Of a stretch of 64,000 nucleotides of DNA, positions 11,741 through 25,917 are shown one piece after another. Origin of the DNA: Sipunculus nudus. Lineage: Eukaryota > Annelida > Sipuncula > Golfingiida > Sipunculidae. The position numbers and the translations under genes were made by a program. Position 1 is the first letter of the stretch, and every line of letters starts with the position of its first letter. The stretch covers positions 97,646,330-97,710,329 of the forward strand of contig CM049307.1 in the NCBI GenBank assembly GCA_026874595.1. Direction: 5' to 3'. Under the pieces are notes generated by a model that was not told the DNA's origin, ran no database searches, and saw only the letters and a program-made list of their open reading frames with translations.

Positions 11741-12899
11741 GTTGATGAGTAGAGTTTATCTCAAATCATACCATTTCAGTCAGTGTGTTGATGAGTTAAG
11801 TTGATCACAAATTATACCATTCCAGTCAGCCTGTTGATGAGTTTAGTTCATCTCAAATCATACCATTCCCGTCAGTCTGTTGATGAGTTAAGTTGATCAC
11901 AAATTATACCATTCCAGTCAGCGTGTTGATGAGTTGAGTTCATCTCAAATCATACCATTCCATTCAGTGTGATGATGAGTTCAGTTCATCTCGAATAATT
12001 CCATTCCAGTCAGCGTGTTGATGAGTTGAGTTTATCTCAAATCATACTAGACCAGTCAGTGTGTTGATGAGTTAAGTTGATCACAAATTATACCATTCCA
12101 GTCAGCTTGTTGATGAGTTGAGTTCATCTCAAATCATACCATTTGAGTCAGTGTGTTGATGAGTTAAGTTGATCTCAAATTATACCATTCCAGTCAGCGT
12201 GTTGATGAGTTGAGTTCATCTCAAATCATACCATTCCCGTCAGTCTGTTGATGAGTTAAGTTGATCACAAATTATACCATTCCAGTCAGCCTGTTGATGA
12301 GTTGAGATCATCTCAAATCATACCATTCCATTCAGTGTGATGATAAGTTCAGTTCATCTCAAATAATTCCATTCCAGTCAGCTTGTTGATGAGTTGAGTT
12401 CATCTCAAATCATACCATTTGAGTCAGTGTGTTGATGAGTTAAGTTGATCACAAATTATACCGTTCCAGTCAGCGTGTTGATGAGTTGAGTTCATCTCAA
12501 ATCATACCAATCCAGTCAGCTTGTTGATGAGTTGATTTCATCTCAAATCTAACCATTCCAGTCAGCTTGTTGATGAGTTGAGTTCATCTCAAATTATACG
12601 ATTCCAGTCAGCTTGTTGATGAGTTCAGTTCATCTCAAATCATACAATTCCAGTAAGTGTGTTGATGAGTTAAGTTGATATCAGATTATACCATTTCCGT
12701 CAGTCTGTTGTTGAGTGAAGTTGATCACAAATTATACCATTCCATTCAGTGTGATGATGAGTCCAGTTCATCTCAAATAATTCCATTCCAGTCAGCGTGA
12801 TGATGAGTTGAGTTCATCGCAAATCATACCATTCCAGTCAGCGTGTTGATGAGTTCAGTTCATCTCAAATTTTACCATTCCAGTCAGCTTGTTGATGAG

Positions 12900-14180
12900 T
12901 TGAGTTCATCTCAAATCATACAATTCCAGTAAGTGTGTTGATGAGTTAAGTTGATATCAAATTATACCATTCCCGTCAGTCTGTTGTTGAGTTAAGTTGA
13001 TCTCAAATTATACCATTCCCGTCAGTCTGTTGTTGAGTTAAATTGATCTCAAATTATACCATTCCAGTCAGCGTGTTGATGAGTTCAGTTCATCTCAAAT
13101 CATACCATTCCATTCATTGTGATGATGAGTTCAGTTCATCTCAAATAATTCCATTCCAGCCAGCGTTTTGATGAGTTGACTTCATTTCAAATCATACCAT
13201 TTCAGTCAGTTTGTTGATGAGTTAAGTTGATCACAAATTATACCATTCCAGTCAGCCTGTTGATGAGTTTAGTTCATCTCAAATCATACCATTCCCGTCA
13301 GTCTGTTGATGAGTTAAGTTGATCACAAATTATACCATTCCAGTCAGCGTGTTGATGAGTTGAGTTCATCTCAAATCATACCATTCCATTCAGTGTGATG
13401 ATGAGTTCAGTTCATCTCAAATAATTCCATTCAAGTCAGCGTTTTGATGAGTTGGTTTCATCTCAAATCATACCATTTGAGTCAGTGTGTTGATGAGTTA
13501 AGTTGATCACAAATTATACCATTCCAGTCAGCCTGTTGATGAGTTGAGTTCATCTCAAATCATACAATTCCAGTAAGTGTGTTGATGAGTTAAGTTGATA
13601 TCAAATTATACCATTCCCGTCAGTCTGTTGTTGAGTTAAGTTGATCTCAAATTATACCATTCCCGTCAGTCTGTTGTTGAGTTAAATTGATCTCAAATTA
13701 TACCATTCCAGTCAGCGTGTTGATGAGTTCAGTTCATCTCAAATCATACCATTCCATTCATTGTGATGATGAGTTCAGTTCATCTCAAATAATTCCATTC
13801 CAGCCAGCGTTTTGATGAGTTGACTTCATTTCAAATCATACCATTTCAGTCAGTTTGTTGATGAGTTAAGTTGATCACAAATTATACCATTCCAGTCAGC
13901 CTGTTGATGAGTTTAGTTCATCTCAAATCATACCATTCCCGTCAGTCTGTTGATGAGTTAAGTTGATCACAAATTATACCATTCCAGTCAGCGTGTTGAT
14001 GAGTTGAGTTCATCTCAAATCATACCATTCCATTCAGTGTGATGATGAGTTCAGTTCATCTCAAATAATTCTATTCAAGTCAGCGTTTTGATGAGTTGGG
14101 TTCATCTCAAATCATACCATTTGAGTCAGTGTGTTGATGAGTTAAGTTGATCACAAATTATACCATTCCAGTCAGCCTGT
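12900..14180. repeat. Higher-order duplication inside the satellite, 2 x 644 bp
   Basis: The variant CATACAATTCCAGTAAG followed by a distinctive series of variants starts at 12917 and again at 13561. The offset is 644 bases, exactly 14 units. The copies differ by a few substitutions (for example CTATTCAAG versus CCATTCAAG). Confidence 0.8.
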
Positions 14181-15979
14181 TGATGAGTTGAGTTCATCTC
14201 AAATCATACCATTCCAGTCAGCTTGTTGATGAGTTAAGTTGATCACAAATGATACTGTTCCAGTCAGCTTGTTGATGAGTTGAGTTCATCTCAAATGATA
14301 CCATTCCAGTCAGTGTGTTGATGAGTTGAGTTCATCTCAAATCATACTAGACCAGTCAGTGTGAAGATGAATGGAGTTCATCTCAAATCATACTAGACCA
14401 GTCAGTGTGAAGATGAGTTGAGTTCATCTCAAATCATACCATTCCAGTCAGCTTGTTGATGAGTTGATTTCATCTCAAATCATACCAATCCAGTCAGCTT
14501 GTTGATGGGTTGAGTTCATCTCAAATCATACCATTCCAGTCAGTGTGTTGATGAGTTGAGTTCATCTCAAATCATACCATTCCAGTCAGTGTGTTGATGA
14601 GTTGAGTTCATCTCAAATCATACTAGTCCAGTCAGTGTGAAGATGAGTTGAGTTCATCTCAAATCATACTAGACCAGTCAGTGTGAAAATGATTTGAGTT
14701 CATCTCAAATCATACCAATCCAGTCAGCTTGTTGATGAGTTGATTTTATCTCAAATCTAATCATTCCAGTCAGCTTGTTGATAAGTTGAGTTCATCTCAA
14801 ATCATACCATTCCAGTCAGCTTGTTGATGATTTGATTTCATCTCAAATCTAACCATTCCAGTCAGCTTGTTGATGAGTTGAGTTCCCCCAAATCATACCA
14901 GTCCAGTCAGTGTGTTGATTAGTTGAGTTCATCTCAAATTATACCATTCCAGTCAGCTTGTTAATGAGTTGATTTCATCTCAAATCTAACCATTCCAGTC
15001 AGCTTCTTGATGAGTTGAGTTCATCTCAAATCATACCATTCCAGTTAGTGTGTTGATGAGATGAGTTCATCTCAAATCATACCATTCCAATCAGTGTTTT
15101 GATGAGTTGAGTTAATCTCAAATCATTCGATTTCAGTCAGTGTGTTAATGAGTTGATTTCATCTCAAATCTAACCATTCCAGTCAGCTTTTTGATGAGTT
15201 AAGTTCATCTCAAATCATACCATTCCAGTCAGCTTTTTGATGAGTTGAGTTCATCTCAAATCTAACCATTCCAGTCAGCTTGTTGATGAGATGAGTTCAT
15301 CTCAAATCATACTATTCCAGTCAGTGTTTTGATGAGTTGAGTTCATCTCAAATCTAACCATTCCAGTCAGCTTTTTGATGAGTTGAGTTCATCTCAAATC
15401 ATACCATTCCAGTCAGCTTTTTGATGAGTTGATTTCATCTCAAATCTAACCATTCCAGTCAGCTTGTTGATCAGTTGAGTTTATCTCAAATCATACCATT
15501 CCAGTCAGCTTTTTGATGAGTTGAGGTCATCTCAAATCATACCATTCCAGTCAGTGTTTTGATGAGTTGAGTTAATCTCAAATCATTCGATTTCAGTCAA
15601 TGTGTTGATGAGTTAAGTTGATCTCAAATCATCTATTCCAGCCAGTGTGTTGATAAGTTGAGTTCATCTCAAATCATACCATTCCAGTCAGTCTGTTGAT
15701 GAGTTTAGTTGATCTCAAATCATCTATTCCAGCCAGTGTGTTGATGAGTTGAGTTCATCTCAAATCATACCATTCTAGTCAGTGTGTTGATGAGTTAAGT
15801 TGATCTCAAATTATACCATTCCAGTCAACTTGTTGATGAGTTGAGTTCATCTCAAATCATACAATTCCAGAAAGTGTGTTGATGAGTTAAGTTGATCTCA
15901 AATCATACAATTCCAGTAAGTCTGTTGATGAGTTAAGTTGATCTCAAATCATCTATTCCAGCCATGTGTGTTGATGAGT

Positions 15980-18900
15980 TCAGTTCATCTCAAATTTTAC
16001 CATTCCAGTCAGCTTGTTGATGAGTTAAGTTCATCTCAAATCATACAATTCCAGTAAGTGTGTTGATGAGTTAAGTTGATCTCAAATTATACCATTCCCG
16101 TTAGTCTGTTGTTGAGTTAAGTTGATCTCAAATTATACCATTCCCGTCAGTCTGTTGTTGAGTTAAGTTAATCTCAAATTTTACCATTCCAGTCAGCGTG
16201 TTGATGAGTTGAGTTCATCTCAAATCATACCATTCCAGTCAGCTTTTTGATGAGTTGAGTTCATCTCAAATCTAACCATTCCAGTCAGTGTTTTGATGAG
16301 TTGAGTTAATCTCAAATCATTCGATTTCAGTCAATGTGTTGATGAGTTAAGTTCATCTCAAATCATCTATTCCAGCCAGTGTGTTGATAAGTTGAGTTCA
16401 TCTCAAATCATACCATTCCAGTCAGTCTGTTGATGAGTTAAGTTGATCTGAAATCATCAATTCCAGCCATGTGTGTTGATGAGTTGAGTTCATCTCAAAT
16501 CATACCATTCCATTCAGTGTGATGATGAGTTCAGTTCATCTCAAATAATTCCATTCCAGTCAGCGTTTTGATGAGTTGAGTTCATCTCAAATCATACCAT
16601 TCCAGTCAGTCTGTTGATGAGTTAAGTTGACCTCAAATTATACCATTCCAGTCAGCGTGTTGATGAGTTGAGTTCATCTCAAATCATACCATTCCAGTCA
16701 GCGTGTTGATGAGTTCAGTTCATCTCAAATTTTACCATTCCAGTCAGCTTGTTGATGAGTTAAGTTCATCTCAAATCATACAATTCCAGTAAGTGTGTTG
16801 ATGAGTTAAGTTGATCTCAAATTATACCATTCCCGTTAGTCTGTTGTTGAGTTTAGTTGATCTCAAATTATACCATTCCCGTCAGTCTGTTGTTGAGTTA
16901 AGTTGATCTCAAATTATACCATTCCAGTCAGCGTGTTGATGAGTTGAGTTCATCTCAAATCATACTAGACCAGTCAGTCTGTTGATGAGTTAAGTTGATC
17001 TCAAATCATCTATCCCAGCCAGTGTGTTGATAAGTTGAGTTCATCTCAAATCATACCATTCCAGTCAGTCTGTTGATGAGTTAAGTTGATCTCAAATCAT
17101 CTATTCCAGCCAGTGTGTTGATGAGTTGAGTTCATCTCAAATCATACCATTCTAGTCAGTGTGTTGATGAGTTAAGTTGATCTCAAATTATACCATTCCA
17201 GTCAGCTTGTTGATGAGTTGAGTTTATCTCAAATCATACCATTCCAGTCAGTCTGTTGATGAGTTAAGTTGATCTCAAATCATCTATTCCAGCCATGTGT
17301 GTTGAAGAGTTCAGTTCATCTCAAATTTTACCATTCCAGTCAGCTTGTTGATGAGTTAAGTTCATCTCAAATCATACAATTCCAGTAAGTGTGTTGATGA
17401 GTTAAGTTGATCTCAAATTATACCATTCCCGTTAGTCTGTTGTTGAGTTAAGTTGATCTCAAATTATACCATTCCCGTCAGTCTGTTGTTGAGTTAAGTT
17501 TATCTCAAATTTTACCATTCCAGTCAGCGTGTTGATGAGTTGAGTTCATCTCAAATCATACCATTCCAGTCAGCTTTTTGATGAGTTGAGTTCATCTCAA
17601 ATCTAACCATTCCAGTCAGTGTTTTGATGAGTTGAGTTAATCTCAAATCATTTGATTTCAGTCAATGTGTTGATGAGTTAAGTTGATCTCAAATCATCTA
17701 TTCCAGCCAGTGTGTTGATAAGTTGAGTTCATCTCAAATCATACCATTCCAGTCAGTCTGTTGATGAGTTAAGTTGATCTCAAATCATCTATTCCATTCA
17801 GTGTGATGATGAGTTGAGTTCATCTCAAATCCTACCATTCTAGTCAGCGTTTTGATGAGTTGAGTTCATCTCAAATCATACCATTCCAGTCAGTCTGTTG
17901 ATGAGTTAAGTTGACCTCAAATTATACCATTCCAGTCAGCGTGTTGATGAGTTGAGTTCATCTCAAATCATACCATTCCAGTCAGCGTGTTGATGAGTTC
18001 AGTTCATCTCAAATTTTACCATTCCAGTCAGCTTGTTGATGAGTTAAGTTCATCTCAAATCATGCAATTCCAGAAAGTGTGTTGATGAGTTAAGTTGATC
18101 TCAAATTATACCATTCCCGTTAGTCTGTTGTTGAGTTAAGTTGATCTCAAATTATATCATTCCCGTCAGTCTGTTGTTGAGTTAAGTTGATCTCAAATTA
18201 TACCATTCCAGTCAGCGTGTTGATGAGTTCAGTTCATCTCAAATTTTACCATTCCAGTCAGCTTGTTGATGAGTTAAGTTCATCTCAAATCATACAATTC
18301 CAGAAAGTGTGTTGATGAGTTAAGTTGATCTCAAATCATACAATTCCAGTAAGTGTGTTGATGAGTTAATTTGATATCAAATTATACCATTCCCGTTAGT
18401 CTGTTGTTGAGTTAAGTTGATCTCAAATTATACCATTCCCGTCAGTCTGTTGTTGAGTTAAGTTGATCTCGAATTATACCATTCCAGTCAGCGTGTTGAT
18501 GAGTTGAGTTCATCTCAAATCATACCATTCCAGTCAGCGTGTTGATGAGTTCAGTTCATCTCAAATTTTACCATTCCAGTCAGCTTGTTGATGAGTTAAG
18601 TTCATCTCAAATCATACAATTCCAGTAAGTGTGTTGATAAGTTAAGTTGATCTCAAATTATACGATTCCAGTCAGCGTGTTGATGAGTTGAGTTCATCTC
18701 AAATCATACCATTCCAGTCAGCGTGTTGATGAGTTCAGTTTATCTCAAATTTTACCATTCCAGTCAGCTTGTTGATGAGTTGAGTTCATCTCAAATCATA
18801 CAATTCCAGTAAGTGTGTTGATGAGTTAAGTTGATATCAAATTATACCATTCCCGTTAGTCTGTTGTTGAGTTAAGTTGATCTCAAATTATATCATTCCC

Positions 18901-21690
18901 GTCAGTCTGTTGTTGAGTTAAGTTGATCTCAAATTTTACCATTCCAGTCATCGTGTTGATGAGTTGAGTTCATCTCAAATCATACCATTCCAGTCAGCTT
19001 TTTGATGAGTTGAGTTCATCTCAAATCTAACCATTCCAGTCAGTGTTTTGATGAGTTGAGTTAATCTCAAATCATTCGATTTCAGTCAATGTGTTGATGA
19101 GTTAAGTTGATCTCAAATCATCTATTCCAGCCAGTGTGTTGATAAGTTGAGTTCATCTCAAATCATACCATTCCAGTCAGTCTGTTGATGAGTTAAGTTG
19201 ATCTGAAATCATCAATTCCAGCCATGTGTGTTGATGAGTTGAGTTCATCTTAAATCATACCATTCCATTCAGTGTGATGATGAGTTCAGTTCATCTCAAA
19301 TAATTCCATTCCAGTCAGCGTTTTGATGAGTTGAGTTCATCTCAAATCATACCATTCCAGTCAGTCTGTTGATGAGTTAAGTTGACCTCAAATTATACCA
19401 TTCCAGTCAGCGTGTTGATGAGTTGAGTTCATCTCAAATCATACCATTCCAGTCAGCGTGTTGATGAGTTCAGTTCATCTCAAATTTTACCATTCCAGTC
19501 AGCTTGTTGATGAGTTAAGTTCATCTCAAAACATACAATTCCAGTAAGTGTGTTGATGAGTTAAGTTGATCTCAAATTATACCATTCCCGTTAGTCTGTT
19601 GTTGAGTTAAGTTGATCTCAAATTATACCATTCCCGTCAGTCTGTTGTTGAGTTAAGTTGATCTCAAATTATACCATTCCAGTCAGCGTGTTGATGAGTT
19701 GAGTTCATCTCAAATCATACTAGACCAGTCAGTCTGTTGATGAGTTAAGTTGATCTCAAATCATCTATTCCAGCCAGTGTGTTGATAAGTTGAGTTCATC
19801 TCAAATCATACCATTCCAGTCAGTCTGTTGATGAGTTAAGTTGATCTCAAATCATCTATTCCAGCCAGTGTGTTGATGAGTTGAGTTCATCTCAAATCAT
19901 ACCATTCTAGTCAGTGTGTTGATGAGTTAAGTTGATCTCAAATTATACCATTCCAGTCAGCTTGTTGATGAGTTGAGTTTATCTCAAATCATACCATTCC
20001 AGTCAGTCTGTTGATGAGTTAAGTTGATCTCAAATCATCTTTTCCAGCCATGTGTGTTGATGAGTTCAGTTCATCTCAAATTTTACCATTCCAGTCAGCT
20101 TGTTGATGAGTTAAGTTCATCTCAAATCATACAATTCCAGTAAGTGTGTTGATGAGTTAAGTTGATCTCAAATTATACCATTCCCGTTAGTCTGTTGTTG
20201 AGTTAAGTTGATCTCAAATTATACCATTCCCGTCAGTCTGTTGTTGAGTTAAGTTGATCTCAAATTTTACCATTCCAGTCAGCGTGTTGATGAGTTGAGT
20301 TCATCTCAAATCATACCATTCCAGTCAGCTTTTTGATGAGTTGAGTTCATCTCAAATCTAATCATTCCAGTCAGTGTTTTGATGAGTTGAGTTAATCTCA
20401 AATCATTCGATTTCAGTCAATGTGTTGATGAGTTAAGTTGATCTCAAATCATCTATTCCAGCCAGTGTGTTGATAAGTTGAGTTCATCTCAAATCATACC
20501 ATTCCAGTCAGTCTGTTGATGAGTTAAGTTGATCTCAAATCATCTATTCCATTCAGTGTGATGATGAGTTGAGTTCATCTCAAATCCTACCATTCTAGTC
20601 AGCGTTTTGATGAGTTGAGTTCATCTCAAATCATACCATTCCAGTCAGTCTGTTGATGAGTTAAGTTGACCTCAAATTATACCATTCCAGTCAGCGTGTT
20701 GATGAGTTGAGTTCATCTCAAATCATACCATTCCAGTCAGCGTGTTGATGAGTTCAGTTCATCTCAAATTTTACCATTCCAGTCAGCTTGTTGATGAGTT
20801 AAGTTCATCTCAAATCATGCAATTCCAGAAAGTGTGTTGATGAGTTAAGTTGATCTCAAATTATACCATTCCCGTTAGTCTGTTGTTGAGTTAAGTTGAT
20901 CTCAAATTATATCATTCCCGTCAGTCTGTTGTTGAGTTAAGTTGATCTCAAATTATACCATTCCAGTCAGCGTGTTGATGAGTTCAGTTCATCTCAAATT
21001 TTACCATTCCAGTCAGCTTGTTGATGAGTTAAGTTCATCTCAAATCATACAATTCCAGAAAGTGTGTTGATGAGTTAAGTTGATCTCAAATCATACAATT
21101 CCAGTAAGTGTGTTGATGAGTTAATTTGATATCAAATTATACCATTCCCGTTAGTCTGTTGTTGAGTTAAGTTGATCTCAAATTATACCATTCCCGTCAG
21201 TCTGTTGTTGAGTTAAGTTGATCTCGAATTATACCATTCCAGTCAGCGTGTTGATGAGTTGAGTTCATCTCAAATCATACCATTCCAGTCAGCGTGTTGA
21301 TGAGTTCAGTTCATCTCAAATTTTACCATTCCAGTCAGCTTGTTGATGAGTTAAGTTCATCTCAAATCATACAATTCCAGTAAGTGTGTTGATGAGTTAA
21401 GTTGATGTCAAATTATACCATTCCAGTCAGCGTGTTGATGAGTTGAGTTCATCTCAAATCATACCATTCCAGTCAGCGTGTTGATGAGTTCAGTTTATCT
21501 CAAATTTTACCATTCCAGTCAGCTTGTTGATGAGTTGAGTTCATCTCAAATCATACAATTCCAGTAAGTGTGTTGATGAGTTAAGTTGATATCAAATTAT
21601 ACCATTCCCGTTAGTCTGTTGTTGAGTTAAGTTGATCTCAAATTATACCATTCCCGTCAGTCTGTTGTTGAGTTAAGTTGATCTCAAATT
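15980..21690. repeat. Higher-order duplication inside the satellite, offset ~2,755 bp
   Basis: Rare variants recur at a constant offset: ATCTGAAATCATCAATTCC at 16446 and 19201, and CCATTCTAGTCAG at 17147 and 19902, both 2,755 bases apart. This is about 60 units, slightly short because some units are 45 bp. Scattered substitutions separate the copies, so this duplication is older than the 1,380-bp one. Confidence 0.8.
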
Positions 21691-21949
21691 ATACCATTCC
21701 AGACAGCGTGTTGATGAGTTGAGTTCATCTCAAATCATACCATTCCATTTAGTGTGATGATAAGTTCAGTTCATCTCAGATAATTCCATTCCAGCCAGCG
21801 TTTTGATGAGTTGACTTCATCTCAAATCATACCATTCCAGTCAGCGTGTTGATGAGTTAAGTTCATCTCAAATCATACAATTCCAGTAAGTGTGTTGATG
21901 AGTTAAGTTGATCTCAAATTATACCATTCCAGTCAGCGAGTTGATGAGT

Positions 21950-24729
21950 TGAGTTCATCTCAAATCATACCATTCCAGTCAGCGTGTTGATGAGTTCAGT
22001 TCATTTCAAATTTTACCATTCCAGTCAGCTTGTTGATGAGTTGAGTTCATCACAAATAATTCCATTCCAGTCAGCGTTTTGATGAGTTGAGTTCATCTCA
22101 AATCATACCATTTGAGTCAGTGTGTTGATGAGTTAAGTTGATCACAAATTATACCATTCCAGTCAGCTTGTTGATGAGTTGAGTTCATCTCAAATCATAC
22201 CATTCCCGTCAGTCTGTTGATGAGTTAAGTTGATCACAAATTATACCAATCCAGTCAGCGTGTTGATGAGTTTAGATCATCTCAAATCATACCATTCCAT
22301 TCAGTGTGATGATGAGTTCCGTTCATCTCAAATCATACTAGACCAGTCAGTGTGAAGATGAGTTGAGTTCATCTCAAATCATACCAATCCAGTCAGCTTG
22401 TTAATGAGTTGATTTCATCTCAAATCTAACCATTCCAGTCAGCTTGTTGATGAGATGAGTTCATCTCAAATCTAACCATTTTAGTCAGTGTTTTGATGAG
22501 TTGAGTTAATCTCAAATCATTCGATTCCAGTCAGCGTTTTGATGAGTTGAGTTCATCTCAAATCATACCATTTCAGTCAGTGTGTTTATGAGTTAAGTTG
22601 ATCACAAATTATACTGTTCCAGTCAGCTTGTTGATGAGTTGAGTTCATCTCAAATCATACCAATCCAGTCAGCTTGTTGATGAGTTGATTTCATCTCAAA
22701 TCTAACCATTCCAGCCAGCTTGTTGATGAGTTGAGTTAATCTCAAAACATTCGATTCCAGTCAGCGTTTTGATGAGTTGAGTTCATCTCAAATCATACTA
22801 GACCAGTCAGTGTGAAGATGAGTTGAGTTCATCTCAAATCATACTAGACCAGTCAGTGTGAAGATGAGTTGAGTTCATCTCAAATCATACCATTCTAGTC
22901 AGTGTGTTGATGAGTTAAGTTGATCTCAAATCATTCGATTTCAGTCAATGTGTTGATGAGTTAAGTTGATCTCAAATCGTACTAGACCAGTCAGTGTGAA
23001 GATGAGTTGAGTTCATCTCAAATCATACTAGACCAGTCAGTGTGAAGATGAGTTGAGTTCATCTCAAATCATACTAGACCAATCAGTGTGAAGATGAGTT
23101 GAGTTCATCTCAAATCATACCAATCCAGTCAGCTTGTTGATGAGTTGAGTTCATCTCAAATCATACCAATCCAGTCAGCTTGTTGATGAGTTAAGTTGAT
23201 CTCAAATCATTCGATTTCAGTCAATGTGTTGATGAGTTAAGTTGATCTCAAATCATACTAGACCAGTCAGTGTGAAGATTAGTTGAGTTCATCTCAAATC
23301 ATACTAGACCAGTCAGTGTGAAGATGAGTTGAGTTCATCTCAAATCATACCATTCCAGTCAGCGTGTTGATGAGTTCAGTTCATTTCAAATTTTACCATT
23401 CCAGTCAGCTTGTTGATGAGTTGAGTTCATCACAAATAATTCCATTCCAGTCAGCGTTTTGATGAGTTGAGTTCATCTCAAATCATACCATTTGAGTCAG
23501 TGTGTTGATGAGTTAAGTTGATCACAAATTATACCATTCCAGTCAGCTTGTTGATGAGTTGAGTTCATCTCAAATCATACCATTCCCGTCAGTCTGTTGA
23601 TGAGTTAAGTTGATCACAAATTATACCAATCCAGTCAGCGTGTTGATGAGTTTAGATCATCTCAAATCATACCATTCCATTCAGTGTGATGATGAGTTCC
23701 GTTCATCTCAAATCATACTAGACCAGTCAGTGTGAAGATGAGTTGAGTTCATCTCAAATCATACCAATCCAGTCAGCTTGTTAATGAGTTGATTTCATCT
23801 CAAATCTAACCATTCCAGTCAGCTTGTTGATGAGATGAGTTCATCTCAAATCTAACCATTTTAGTCAGTGTTTTGATGAGTTGAGTTAATCTCAAATCAT
23901 TCGATTCCAGTCAGCGTTTTGATGAGTTGAGTTCATCTCAAATCATACCATTTCAGTCAGTGTGTTTATGAGTTAAGTTGATCACAAATTATACTGTTCC
24001 AGTCAGCTTGTTGATGAGTTGAGTTCATCTCAAATCATACCAATCCAGTCAGCTTGTTGATGAGTTGATTTCATCTCAAATCTAACCATTCCAGCCAGCT
24101 TGTTGATGAGTTGAGTTAATCTCAAAACATTCGATTCCAGTCAGCGTTTTGATGAGTTGAGTTCATCTCAAATCATACTAGACCAGTCAGTGTGAAGATG
24201 AGTTGAGTTCATCTCAAATCATACTAGACCAGTCAGTGTGAAGATGAGTTGAGTTCATCTCAAATCATACCATTCTAGTCAGTGTGTTGATGAGTTAAGT
24301 TGATCTCAAATCATTCGATTTCAGTCAATGTGTTGATGAGTTAAGTTGATCTCAAATCGTACTAGACCAGTCAGTGTGAAGATGAGTTGAGTTCATCTCA
24401 AATCATACTAGACCAGTCAGTGTGAAGATGAGTTGAGTTCATCTCAAATCATACTAGACCAATCAGTGTGAAGATGAGTTGAGTTCATCTCAAATCATAC
24501 CAATCCAGTCAGCTTGTTGATGAGTTGAGTTCATCTCAAATCATACCAATCCAGTCAGCTTGTTGATGAGTTAAGTTGATCTCAAATCATTCGATTTCAG
24601 TCAATGTGTTGATGAGTTAAGTTGATCTCAAATCATACTAGACCAGTCAGTGTGAAGATGAGTTGAGTTCATCTCAAATCATACTAGACCAGTCAGTGTG
24701 AAGATGAGTTGAGTTCATCTCAAATCATA
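21950..24729. repeat. Higher-order duplication inside the satellite, 2 x 1,380 bp, nearly identical
   Basis: Comparing sequence from 21961 with that from 23341, 1,380 bases on (30 units), I found a single difference (T at 23280, G at 24660) before the copies end at about 23349 and 24729. A further 552-bp (12-unit) offset is visible just downstream, from 24270 to 24822. Confidence 0.9.
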
Positions 24730-25917
24730 CTAGACCAGTCAGTGTGAAGATGAGTTGAGTTCATCTCAAATCATACTAGACCAGTCAGTGTGAAGATGAG
24801 TTGAGTTCATCTCAAATCATACCATTCTAGTCAGTGTGTTGATGAGTTAAGTTGATCTCAAATCATTCGATTTCAGTCAATGTGTTGATGAGTTAAGTTG
24901 ATCTCAAATCATACTAGACCAGTCAGTGTGAAGATGAGTTGAGTTCATCTCAAATCATACTAGACCAGTCAGTGTGAAGATGAGTTGAGTTCATCTCAAA
25001 TCATACTAGACCAGTCAGTGTGAAGATGAGTTGAGTTCATCTCAAATCATACCAATCCAGTCAGCTTGTTGATGAGTTGAGTTCATCTCAAATCATACCA
25101 ATCCAGTCAGCTTGTTGATGAGTTAAGTTGATCTCAAATCATTCGATTTCAGTCAATGTGTTGATGAGTTAAGTTGATCTCAAATCATACTAGACCAGTC
25201 AGTGTGAAGATGAGTTGAGTTCATCTCAAATCATACTAGACCAGTCAGTGTGAAGATGAGTTGAGTTCATCTCAAATCATACTAGACCAGTCAGTGTGAA
25301 GATGAGTTGAGTTCATCTCAAATCATACCAATCCAGTCAGCTTGTTGATGAGTTGAGTTCATCTCAAATCATACTAGACCAGTCAGTGTGAAGATGAGTT
25401 GAGTTCATCTCAAATCATACCAATCCAGTCAGCTTGTTGATGAGTTGAGTTCATCTCAAATCATACCAATCAAGTCAGCTTGTTGATGAGTTGAGTTCAT
25501 CTCAAATCATTCGATTCCAGTCAGCTTGTTGATGAGTTAAGTTCATCTCAAATCATACCATTCCAGTCAGTGTTTTGATGAGTTGAGTTAATCTCAAATC
25601 ATTCGATTTCAGTCAGTGTGTTGATGAGTTAAGTTGATCTCAAATCATCTTTTCCAGCCAGTGTGTTGATGAGTTGAGTTCATCTCAAATCATACCATTC
25701 TAGTCAGTGTGTTGATGAGTTAAGTTGATCTCAAATTATACCATTCCAATCAGCTTGTTGATGAGTTGAGTTCATCTCAAATCATACCATTCAAGTCAGT
25801 GTGTTGATGAGTTAAGTTGATCTCAAATTATACCATTCCAGTCAGCGTGTTGATGAGTTGAGTTAATCTCAAATCATACCATTTTAATCGGTGTGATGAT
25901 GAGTTCAGGTAAGTTTA

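Larger units (their letters stand above)
8999..25917. repeat. 46-bp satellite array, about 16.9 kb (~368 units)
   Basis: The unit reads, in pieces, GAGTTCATCTCAAATCATAC, CATTCCAGTCAGCGTGTTGA, TGAGTT. The period is 46 bp, seen directly as TCTCAAATC at 9001 and again at 9047. Units come in recurring variants: CATACCATTCC, TTTTACCATTCC, AATTCCATTCC, CTAACCATTCC, CATACTAGACC, CATCTATTCC (one base shorter), and GTTAAGTTGATCTC in place of GTTGAGTTCATCTC. Variants are arranged in blocks that repeat as higher-order units. The array starts abruptly after AATAAAACGCA and ends near GAGTTCAGGTAAG. Its 16.9 kb contains no ORF worth calling. Confidence 0.97.

Noticed and set aside
8999-25917. Hammerhead-ribozyme-like core (TGATGAG) in the 46-bp unit
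   Set aside because: TTGATGAGTT resembles the CUGAUGA box, but the matching GAAAC box and pairing stems are absent from the unit.
8999-25917. CRISPR-like array
   Set aside because: Units are contiguous with no unique spacers, and the variants are shared between units. This is a eukaryotic satellite.
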